From Clostridiales bacterium (GTDB lineage Bacteria > Bacillota_A > Clostridia > Oscillospirales > Oscillospiraceae), in NCBI GenBank assembly GCA_022777455.1, contig JALFGI010000350.1:1-8952 (forward strand): a stretch of 8,952 nucleotides of DNA, written 5' to 3'. Under the pieces are notes generated by a model that was not told the origin of the DNA, did no database searches, and worked only from the letters and a program-made list of their open reading frames with translations. Below are positions 1 to 5,280 of this stretch, in pieces. Within the stretch, counting starts at the first letter, position 1. Each line of letters opens with the position of its first letter. A program made the translations under genes and the position numbers.

Positions 1-563
1 GCAAACATGGTGCGCCAGTAGAGCCAGAAATTGGAGTTCAGCACCTCCTCATCGAAGAAATCCGTAATGCGCTTATCGTACAGGTCTTCATCGGGGGTGA
101 AGAACAGCTTCATGATCTCCATTGCAGCCTTGTCGGACAGACCGAACTTGCCGTCGGTGTGGGCATCCTGACCCTGGTTGACGGTTGCCCGGCAGAGGGA
201 GTAGTTGGGGTCTTTCTTGTTCAGCCAGTAGTATTCGTCCAGGACACTGACCCCTTCTGTCTCGATGGAAGGAATGGAACGGAACAAATCCCACATGACC
301 TCGAAATGGTTATCCATCTCCCGTCCGCCCCGCATGACATAGCCTACATCGGGGTACTGCCAGCCATCGCAGGCACCGCCGGGAATGGGGTCTTTCTCAT
401 AGATGTGGATGTTCTGACCCTGCATCTGTCCGTCACGAACCAGATAGCAGGCGGCAGTCAGAGCCGCAAGGCCGGTGCCGATGATGTGGGCGGACTTGTT
501 GTCCACGCCCTCGGGCTTTCTGGGGCGGGCAAAGGCTTCATAGTTACCACTGGAATAATACAT
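1..563 (-). CDS. ohyA: Oleate hydratase (MCRA family), N-terminal part, 3' end outside window
   Basis: Known of the family: these FAD-dependent cytoplasmic or membrane-associated enzymes add water to the cis-9 double bond of oleate and palmitoleate, giving 10-hydroxy fatty acids. That can detoxify host unsaturated fatty acids. Seen: 187 codons are present of a family length near 560-650. Residues 27-45 carry the dinucleotide-binding signature [19 protein letters not shown], followed by an acidic strand end (IYEKD) and PGGACDGW. The motif RGGREM at 78-83 places Glu at residue 82, the position of the catalytic glutamate in the S. aureus enzyme. The N-terminus [21 protein letters not shown] is typical of the family. 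The start at 561-563 has AAGGAGG at 571-577. The gene lies downstream of a TetR gene in the same direction but has its own promoter. Family assignment is firm. Substrate preference and the C-terminal half cannot be seen. Confidence 0.95.
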   Translation of the reverse strand, partial: MYYSSGNYEAFARPRKPEGVDNKSAHIIGTGLAALTAACYLVRDGQMQGQNIHIYEKDPIPGGACDGWQYPDVGYVMRGGREMDNHFEVMWDLFRSIPSIETEGVSVLDEYYWLNKKDPNYSLCRATVNQGQDAHTDGKFGLSDKAAMEIMKLFFTPDEDLYDKRITDFFDEEVLNSNFWLYWRTMF

Positions 564-570
564 GATTTTT

Positions 571-577
571 CCTCCTT
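571..577 (-). promoter_or_regulatory. Ribosome binding site of the oleate hydratase gene
   Basis: On the minus strand AAGGAGG sits seven bases before the ATG at 563-561. It is a near-perfect anti-SD match and fixes the start. Confidence 0.85.
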
Positions 578-625
578 GTTATATTGGCATCCTCTGTTTT
601 AGAGGTGCTCTTGGTTTGTGCCCTC

Positions 626-654
626 ATTATATCGGGAAGATTCTTCCTTTCCTA
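626..654 (-). promoter_or_regulatory. Promoter of the oleate hydratase gene (-10 TATAAT)
   Basis: Reading the minus strand, a perfect TATAAT lies at 626-631. At 17 bp spacing the -35 position (649-654) reads TAGGAA, a poor match to TTGACA, and no TG extends the -10. Transcription would start near 619, giving a leader of about 55 bases. The weak -35 suggests low basal strength or help from an activator. A palindrome fills the spacer. Confidence 0.6.
635..647. promoter_or_regulatory. Candidate operator palindrome GGAAGATTCTTCC
   Basis: A perfect 13-bp inverted repeat (GGAAGA-T-TCTTCC) lies wholly between the -35 and -10 of the hydratase promoter, where a bound repressor would exclude RNA polymerase. 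The adjacent TetR gene is the natural candidate to bind it. This is inferred from position and symmetry. The site is shorter than many TetR operators. A half-site-like GGAAGAAT recurs at 1361-1368 upstream of the tetR gene. Confidence 0.5.
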
Positions 655-664
655 TGGACAAAGA

Positions 665-699
665 TACCCGCTGTGCCTGAAATTCAGACACAGCGGGTA
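665..699 (-). terminator. Hairpin, probable terminator of the first TetR gene
   Basis: An 11-bp perfect stem (arms 665-675 and 689-699, GC-rich core CCCGCTG/CAGCGGG) continues after one C-A mismatch with 4 more pairs around a 3-base loop. It begins 15 bases past the stop codon of the regulator. On the minus strand it is followed only by a short T-rich stretch (TATCTTTG), so termination may be incomplete. It separates the regulator transcript from the hydratase promoter. Confidence 0.65.
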
Positions 700-713
700 G
701 GTTTGCCTAAAGA

Positions 714-1277
714 TTATGACCGCATTTTCTCACAACGGTCAATGAGATGCTCCAAATCACCGCACTTTAATTCTAAAATCCGCCGAAACCGGGCCATAGC
801 ATTCGGGTTCATACCGGTTTCCAGCCAGCCCATGATCATACCGAAGCTGACACATTTCAGGTAATCTACAACGGTGGTATAATCCTCAGATGTCATTTTT
901 CGGTTGCCTAGAACGCCGTCTACATACGTCATGACCACATAAGTACAGACCCGCCATTGGTATTGCTCATAAATGTCTCGGTTGACGGAATGATAGATAT
1001 GAAGCACCGCTTTCCGATTGGCCAGCGCAAATTCCAGTGCTGCATTGATACAATCGTCCAGGGAATCGATGGTAGGATGCCCCCGGATAATCCGCTCCGC
1101 ATCCTCGTTTACTATATTCTCCATCAGTTGGGGCAGATCCTGATAGTAGTAATAGAAGGTATTGCGGTTTACCCCGCAGTCCTCCACAATGTCCTTAACG
1201 GTAATTTGACTGATGGGTTTTTCATTCAGCAGCTTCACAAAAGAATCCCGGATTGCCTTCTTCGTAAAATTTGCCAT
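714..1277 (-). CDS. TetR/AcrR-family transcriptional regulator (hydratase-linked)
   Basis: A 187-residue ligand-responsive DNA-binding dimer, the usual size for the family. The N-terminal helix-turn-helix is plain: FTKKAIRDSFVKLLNEKPISQ leads into ITVKDIVEDCGVNRNTFYYYY at about residues 22-43, with the classic T/N-TFYxYF-type recognition-helix end followed by QDLPQLM. The remainder (about 60-187) is an all-helical ligand/dimer domain, which in this family is not predictive of ligand. I chose the ATG at 1275-1277 because AAAAGGAG lies eight bases upstream of it; an upstream ATG at 1308-1310 has no clear site. The next gene downstream on the same strand is oleate hydratase, whose promoter contains a palindrome, so this protein probably senses a fatty acid or its hydroxy product and controls that gene. 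Regulator family is certain; target and ligand are inference. Confidence 0.9.
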   Translation of the reverse strand: MANFTKKAIRDSFVKLLNEKPISQITVKDIVEDCGVNRNTFYYYYQDLPQLMENIVNEDAERIIRGHPTIDSLDDCINAALEFALANRKAVLHIYHSVNRDIYEQYQWRVCTYVVMTYVDGVLGNRKMTSEDYTTVVDYLKCVSFGMIMGWLETGMNPNAMARFRRILELKCGDLEHLIDRCEKMRS

Positions 1278-1317
1278 ACAGTATTCTCCTTTTCTGCCAG
1301 CGTTCAGCATTGTCTAT

Positions 1318-1346
1318 AACATAGCACTATTTTCCAACAAAAGCAA
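1318..1346 (-). promoter_or_regulatory. Promoter of the first TetR gene
   Basis: On the minus strand TTGCTT (1341-1346) is followed after 17 bp by TATGTT (1318-1323), preceded by TGC, making an extended -10. The predicted leader is about 35 bases. A nested set of CTAT/ATAG arms (1314-1330) covers the -10 and could be an autoregulatory site. Confidence 0.45.
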
Positions 1347-1388
1347 CGAACACAACCGGGGGAAGAATTGCGCCACAAACCATGAAAT

Positions 1389-1604
1389 CTATTCGCGGAA
1401 AGCCCGGAGGATCGCTGTCATTAGTCCGCCGTGAGACAAGGATTGTTCATTCCAGATTATTCAGCACTTCCTCAAGACCATGCCCTGCTTACTCTTCTGC
1501 AGGTCATTCACGCTTCAGCGGTACAAATCATCGGTGCACTCCCGCTGGTAGCAATGTGCGGCGTTACGATGAATTTCCTGATCGTTCAATGCAGGGCAAA
1601 ACAT
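1389..1604 (-). pseudogene. Possible remnant of a small protein gene with two in-frame TGA codons
   Basis: One minus-strand frame starts at ATG 1602-1604 and keeps a soluble, protein-like composition for 72 codons to a TAG at 1389-1391. It is broken by TGA at 1515-1517 and by a second TGA further on. Pieces read NDQEIHRNAAHCYQREC, VNDLQKSKQGMVLRKC and HGGLMTAILRAFRE. No Shine-Dalgarno site precedes the ATG and I do not recognise the family. It could equally be chance. The hydrophobic plus-strand frame over the same bases looks like its antisense. Confidence 0.2.
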
Positions 1605-1799
1605 TTGCCGAGGACGGAACCGAAAAAGGTTTGAATAGGGCAGAAATCTGGAACGGAAGCATAAATGTAATTTTTGTTGATATTACAAAGGTTGTAGGAA
1701 GATGTAATTACGGCAGCTCTGCAAGCAACCTGCCCACCCTGTGGAGGGAAGCATATGTTTTTTGCTGGGGTACATAACAACTCCTTCCAATCACAATGG

Positions 1800-2372
1800 T
1801 TAGAGCGGGATTTTGGCGGCATATTCCGCGGCAATTTCCAGAAAAGCGTTTTCGTCGATGGAGGAATCCTTCTGCGTGCAGCGGAAGAAGGTGTTGATGA
1901 GACCCCCTGCGTAGAACGCTGCCACGCCCTTGAGCTTGCCGGTGTCCTGAGCCAGATCTGGGCAGGAACGGTGCAGAACCAGGATGATATCCTCTGTGAT
2001 CTGATCCAGCAGGATGCTCAGCAGCAGCGGAAACATACTGCTGTTTTCAATGTTGCGCACCATTTTCTCGTGCATATGCCAGAATCGCAGCAGTTCCTGA
2101 CTCATTTGCAGGAAGTATGCCGCCGCTTCTCCATCCATCACATCCGGCGGCAGCTGATCCCGGAAGGTCGAAACCATTTCCCGGATATAGAAAGCAAAAT
2201 ACTCATATTTATCCCCGAAGTGCTTATAAAACGTGGTGCGCCGGATCATGGCTCTGTCGCACAGCTCGTTGACGGTCAGCTCCTCAAACCGCTTTTCCTC
2301 CAACAGCGCCACAAAGGCATTTTGCAGCGCAAGATAAGTTTTCTGAATACGTAGATCGGTATTTTTCTCCAT
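1800..2372 (-). CDS. TetR/AcrR-family transcriptional regulator (divergent from the MMPL operon)
   Basis: A 190-residue repressor-type regulator. The N-terminal DNA-binding domain is clear: RIQKTYLALQNAFVALLEEK, then LTVNELCDRAMIRRTTFYKHF at about residues 31-51 (helix-turn-helix ending in the hallmark TTFYKHF) and GDKYEYFAFY. Residues about 60-190 form a helical sensor domain, including an aromatic/His-rich stretch (LLRFWHMHEKMV) that may line a hydrophobic ligand pocket. The ATG at 2370-2372 has GGAGG five bases upstream. A longer frame reaching 2489 would start inside the promoter and is unlikely. The gene is divergent from the operon of the 104-residue protein, MMPL exporter and GLUG protein, the standard arrangement for a local TetR repressor of an efflux pump. 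Two related candidate operators lie in the shared intergenic region. Ligand unknown; lipids or bile acids are plausible given the pump family. Confidence 0.92.
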   Translation of the reverse strand: MEKNTDLRIQKTYLALQNAFVALLEEKRFEELTVNELCDRAMIRRTTFYKHFGDKYEYFAFYIREMVSTFRDQLPPDVMDGEAAAYFLQMSQELLRFWHMHEKMVRNIENSSMFPLLLSILLDQITEDIILVLHRSCPDLAQDTGKLKGVAAFYAGGLINTFFRCTQKDSSIDENAFLEIAAEYAAKIPL

Positions 2373-2404
2373 AGAGTCCTCCCAGTACGGAAACACTTTT
2401 GCCC

Positions 2405-2426
2405 TTTTGTCAGCTAACTGACAGAA
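2405..2426. promoter_or_regulatory. Candidate TetR operator 1 (TGTCAGCTAACTGACA)
   Basis: Inverted repeat TGTCAG-CTAA-CTGACA at 2408-2423, with further symmetric TT/AA pairs at 2405-2406 and 2425-2426. It lies downstream of the predicted tetR start and just upstream of the operon -35, so binding could repress the regulator itself and possibly the operon. Size and symmetry fit TetR dimers. Confidence 0.6.
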
Positions 2427-2427
2427 C

Positions 2428-2435
2428 GGCATGCC
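2428..2435. repeat. GGCATGCC palindrome next to the operon -35
   Basis: A perfect 8-bp palindrome, with matching AGA (2423-2425) and TCT (2438-2440) flanks two bases out on each side. It lies between operator 1 and the -35 at 2442. It may extend the operator region or be incidental. Confidence 0.3.
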
Positions 2436-2441
2436 TGTCTC

Positions 2442-2470
2442 TTGCATTTTTTCTGAAAAGAGAATATCAT
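2442..2470 (+). promoter_or_regulatory. Promoter of the 104-residue protein/MMPL/GLUG operon
   Basis: TTGCAT (2442-2447), a 17-bp spacer containing a T-tract and A-tract, then TATCAT (2465-2470, five of six to TATAAT). Start expected near 2477, giving a leader of about 42 bases. The -10 overlaps the -10 of the opposing tetR promoter. Confidence 0.55.
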
Positions 2471-2489
2471 TTTCCACTACAAATGTCAA
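2461..2489 (-). promoter_or_regulatory. Promoter of the divergent TetR gene
   Basis: On the minus strand a perfect TTGACA (2484-2489) and TATTCT (2461-2466) are separated by exactly 17 bp. Start expected near 2454, leaving a leader of about 80 bases that contains operator 1. Confidence 0.65.
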
Positions 2490-2499
2490 TTAACGGTCA
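2484..2499. promoter_or_regulatory. Candidate TetR operator 2 (TGTCAATTAACGGTCA)
   Basis: Matches operator 1 at 12 of 16 positions in the same orientation, centred 76 bp away. It covers the tetR -35 and lies just past the predicted operon start, so binding would block both genes. Its own dyad symmetry is poor, and part of the match is forced by the TTGACA box. Confidence 0.4.
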
Positions 2500-2518
2500 T
2501 ATGTTGTGGAGGCGTGAT

Positions 2519-2833
2519 ATGAAAAACCAGAACCGCACCTATATGCTGGAAATGGAAACTCCTCTGGGAAAGCGCAGGGGCGTTTTGAATTTGATCCTGT
2601 TGGGTGACAGCGTCAGCGGCGATCTGACCCTGTTTACCAGAACCGCTCCCATCCTGGAGGGACACTGCATCGGCGGCAGGCTCACATTTCAAGGGGAAAT
2701 GAAAACGCTGGTTGGCGGACTGCCTTATCAGGCCAGCGGAATTCTGGGTGAGGACTCGCTGGAAATGGAGATCCATACGGCCCGAGGGCATTACCTGGTC
2801 CGAGGCACCCGTAGGGAGAAAGGAGGGGCTTGA
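2519..2833 (+). CDS. Small beta-rich protein of unknown function, first gene of the MMPL operon
   Basis: 104 residues with no signal peptide or membrane segment, so probably cytosolic or bound to the inner face of the membrane. I do not recognise a named family. Visible features: alternating hydrophobic/polar strands separated by glycine turns (YMLEMETPLG at 8-17, GVLNLILLGDSVSGDLTLF, GGRLTFQGEMKTLVGGLPYQ, ASGILGEDSLEMEIHT, YLVRGTR). The TPLG...G.L.L...G...SG.L scheme is followed by a second, similar half, suggesting a two-fold beta sandwich or small calycin-like barrel. Start: ATG at 2519 with GGAGG at 2508-2512; an upstream in-frame ATG at 2399 lies before the promoter. The stop is within a few bases of the MMPL start, implying co-translation and a shared job. 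A ligand-binding or pump-accessory role is only inference. Confidence 0.8.
   Translation: MKNQNRTYMLEMETPLGKRRGVLNLILLGDSVSGDLTLFTRTAPILEGHCIGGRLTFQGEMKTLVGGLPYQASGILGEDSLEMEIHTARGHYLVRGTRREKGGA
2819..2826 (+). promoter_or_regulatory. Ribosome binding site that decides the MMPL start
   Basis: AAAGGAGG lies inside the end of the 104-residue gene. It is nine bases from a TTG at 2836 but only three from a TTG at 2830 that overlaps the upstream stop. The spacing favours TTG 2836. ATGs at 2869 and 2872 have no site of their own. Confidence 0.6.
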
Positions 2834-2835
2834 CA

Positions 2836-5280
2836 TTGGCACAGGAAAAGAATAACGGCGCAAACGCCATGATGAAACTGGCGGCATTCATTGTTGACAA
2901 GCGCAACCTGTTTTTTCTGCTGCTGGCCATTGGTGTGATTTTTTCCATGTTCTCTACCAAATGGATTCAGGTGGAAAACGATCTGAAGGCCTATCTGCCG
3001 GCGCAGTGCGAAACCCGCCGGGGTCTGGACATCATGGATCAGCAGTTCATCACCTACGGAACGGCGCAGATTATGGTGGAAAATGTATCGCAGACCCGGG
3101 CACAGACCTTGTGTGAAGAGCTGAAGGCCGTCAAAGGGGTACAGAGCGTGGACTACGATGAGGAAGCGGATTACCGCAATGTGTCGGCCCTCTATAATAT
3201 CACCTTTGACTACAGCGAAACCGATGACAAGTGTTTGCAGGCACTGGAGGCAGTGAAAGATGCCTTGAGCGGTGAGGACTACTACGTTTCCACATCTCTG
3301 GGCAATTCCGCGGCGGAGATTATCGATCAGGAGGTCAGCGTCATTATGGTGCTGGTGGCGGCGATTGTGGTCGCTGTCCTGCTACTGACCTCCCAGACCT
3401 ATGCGGAGGTTCCCGTGCTGCTGCTGACCTTTGTGTCCGCCATGATTCTCAATCAGGGCAGCCAGTTCCTCATGGGAACGATTTCCTTTGTCTCCAACTC
3501 CGTGACCAGCATTTTGCAGCTGGCGCTGTCTCTGGACTACGCGGTCATTCTGTGCAACCGGTATAAGGAGGAACGGCAGCAGCTGCCCATCCGGGAGGCG
3601 GTCATTACCGCCTTGAGCAAGGGCATCCCGGAAATCGGCTCCAGCAGCCTGACCACCATCGGTGGTCTGATTGCCATGATGTTCATGCAGTTCAAAATTG
3701 GCCCGGACATGGCCATCTGCCTGATTAAGGCGGTGCTGTTCGCGCTGCTGTCCGTATTCGTGTTTATGCCGGGCTTTCTCATGCTGTTTGGCCCCTTGAT
3801 GGATAAGACCCAGCATAAGAATTTTGTGCCGAAAATTCCCTTCGTGGGAAAATTTGCCTTTCTGACCCGGTTCGTGATTCCGCCGGTGTTTGTGGTGTTG
3901 ATGCTGCTGGGCTACCACTACTCCAAGCAGTGCCCCTATGTCTACGGCTACGGCGAAATCGAGACGCCCAAGCTCAATACCGTCCAGATCGCTCAGAACA
4001 AAATCCGGGATAATTTTGGCGATACCAATTTTGTGGCGCTGGTCTATCCCAAAACGGATTACAACGTGGAGAAGGCCATGCTGGCGGAACTGGACACCTA
4101 TGAGGAAGTGGACTACTCCATGGGCCTGTCCAATGTGGAAGCCATGGACGGTCATATGCTGGCGGATAAGCTAAGTCCCCGGCAGTTCGCGGAGCTTGCC
4201 GGGCTGGACTACGAGCTGGCGGAGGCGGTGTATGCCGCTTACGCCGCAGAGCAGGAGCAGTATGGTCATATTATCGGAGGTCTGAGCACCTATAAAGTGC
4301 CGCTGATCGACATGATGCTCTTTGTCTGCGACAAAATCGATGAGGGAATCGTCACTCTGGAAGATGACCAGATGGATTCGCTGAAGGAAGCCCAGACAAA
4401 GATGGAATCGGCAAAGAAGCAGCTTCAGGGAGAGGACTTTAACCGTGTGCTGATCTACCTGACCCTGCCGGAGGGCGGGGAAACCACCTACGCCTTTCTG
4501 GATACCCTCCGGGAAATTGCCAGGGGCTATTATCCTGAGGGAGAGGTCTTCGTGGTGGGCAACTCCACGGTAGAGCAGGACTTTAAGCTGTCCTTCGCTA
4601 CAGATAATCTGGTGATTACCGTTGTGTCCATCCTCATTGTGCTGGTAGTGCTGCTTTTCACCTTCCAGTCTGCCGGTATGCCGCTGCTGCTGATTCTGGT
4701 GATTCAGGGCGCCATCTGGATTAACTTCTCCATTCCTGCCTTTACCGGCGCGCCCCTGTTCTTCATGAGCTATCTGGTGGTTAGTTCCATTCAGATGGGC
4801 GCGAATATCGACTATGCCATCGTGATTTCCAGCCGGTATCAGGAGCTGAAAACCCAGATGTCCCATCGGGATGCCATTGTGGAAACCATGAACTTTGCTT
4901 TCCCCACCATTCTGACCTCCGGCAGCATCCTTGCCTGTGCAGGCACCCTGATTGGCATGATGACCTCGGAGGCAGCCATTGTGGGCATCGGTCAGAGCCT
5001 TGGCCGGGGCACGATTCTCTCCATCGGGCTGGTCATGTTTGTGCTGCCGCAAATCTTGCTGATCGGCGGCGAGGTCGTGGACAAAACCTCCTTCTCCATG
5101 CCCCATACCAATTTGCCCCGGATTTCCAGCAGCGGCCATATCCGGGTGGATGGTCTGGTGCGGGGAGAAATCCACGGCTATGTCAACGGCATCGTCCGGG
5201 CGGACATCAACGGCGATGTGGAGCTGAATCTGCTGTCCGGAAAAACGACGGAGGAAGGAGAGAAGGACAATGAAACATAA
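2836..5280 (+). CDS. MMPL/RND-superfamily exporter with a beta-repeat C-terminal tail
   Basis: About 814 residues, encoding a proton-driven inner-membrane transporter. Known members export lipids, glycolipids, fatty acids or hydrophobic drugs. Layout: TM1 at about 24-40, extracytoplasmic domain 41-165, TM2-TM6 about 167-325, TM7 346-362, second external domain 363-590 with a helical stretch (MDSLKEAQTKMESAKKQLQG), then TM8-TM12 to about 750. Both family proton-relay motifs are present: SLDYAVILCNRY with Asp234-Tyr235, and NIDYAIVISSRY with Asp659-Tyr660, each followed by the RY.E signature. The two halves are clearly duplicated. After TM12, residues 767-802 form an odd G-rich strand repeat (GHIRVDG.VRGEIHGYVNG). 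TTG start at 2836; 2830 is possible. The gene overlaps the next gene by 11 bases. Divergent TetR control resembles the fatty-acid pump pair FarR/FarE. Substrate unknown. Confidence 0.93.
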   Translation: MAQEKNNGANAMMKLAAFIVDKRNLFFLLLAIGVIFSMFSTKWIQVENDLKAYLPAQCETRRGLDIMDQQFITYGTAQIMVENVSQTRAQTLCEELKAVKGVQSVDYDEEADYRNVSALYNITFDYSETDDKCLQALEAVKDALSGEDYYVSTSLGNSAAEIIDQEVSVIMVLVAAIVVAVLLLTSQTYAEVPVLLLTFVSAMILNQGSQFLMGTISFVSNSVTSILQLALSLDYAVILCNRYKEERQQLPIREAVITALSKGIPEIGSSSLTTIGGLIAMMFMQFKIGPDMAICLIKAVLFALLSVFVFMPGFLMLFGPLMDKTQHKNFVPKIPFVGKFAFLTRFVIPPVFVVLMLLGYHYSKQCPYVYGYGEIETPKLNTVQIAQNKIRDNFGDTNFVALVYPKTDYNVEKAMLAELDTYEEVDYSMGLSNVEAMDGHMLADKLSPRQFAELAGLDYELAEAVYAAYAAEQEQYGHIIGGLSTYKVPLIDMMLFVCDKIDEGIVTLEDDQMDSLKEAQTKMESAKKQLQGEDFNRVLIYLTLPEGGETTYAFLDTLREIARGYYPEGEVFVVGNSTVEQDFKLSFATDNLVITVVSILIVLVVLLFTFQSAGMPLLLILVIQGAIWINFSIPAFTGAPLFFMSYLVVSSIQMGANIDYAIVISSRYQELKTQMSHRDAIVETMNFAFPTILTSGSILACAGTLIGMMTSEAAIVGIGQSLGRGTILSIGLVMFVLPQILLIGGEVVDKTSFSMPHTNLPRISSSGHIRVDGLVRGEIHGYVNGIVRADINGDVELNLLSGKTTEEGEKDNET
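5134..5241 (+). other. Bactofilin-like beta-repeat tail of the MMPL protein
   Basis: Residues 767-802 read as short strands with regularly placed glycines: IRVDG, LVRGEI, HGYVNG, IVRADI, NGDVEL. This pattern looks like one or two turns of a right-handed beta helix as in bactofilins. It lies after the last membrane segment, which in RND proteins places it in the cytoplasm. The resemblance is by eye only. Confidence 0.45.

Larger units (their letters stand above)
1278..1799. other. Gene-poor gap between the two TetR genes
   Basis: About 520 bases. It holds the promoter of the left regulator at its left end, a possible decayed minus-strand frame (1389-1604) and inverted TGTAAT/ATTACA elements (1666-1708). 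Open frames on the plus strand (1382-1777 and 1431-1634) lack ribosome binding sites and recognisable motifs. I see no convincing terminator for the right-hand TetR gene, which ends at 1800. A GGCAG/CTGCC arm pair at 1712-1734 has no T-tract. Confidence 0.5.

Noticed and set aside
591..605. CCTCT/AGAGG hairpin in the hydratase leader as a riboswitch
   Set aside because: Only a 5-bp stem in a leader of about 55 bases, too small for any known riboswitch.
1382..1777. Plus-strand frames (1382-1777 and hydrophobic 1431-1634) in the intergenic gap
   Set aside because: No Shine-Dalgarno site and unlikely composition. The apparent membrane segment is the antisense of a hydrophilic stretch.
1755..2354. 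199-residue plus-strand frame
   Set aside because: Lies entirely over the well-supported TetR gene on the minus strand and shows no motif.
2399..2518. Longer N-termini for the 104-residue protein (from 2399) and for the TetR gene (from 2489)
   Set aside because: Both extensions run through the promoter and operator region. The similar MPFCQL starts on the two strands come from the GGCATGCC and operator palindromes.
3382..4155. 257-residue minus-strand frame inside the MMPL gene
   Set aside because: Antisense shadow of membrane segments, rich in His and Gln, without start signals or domains.
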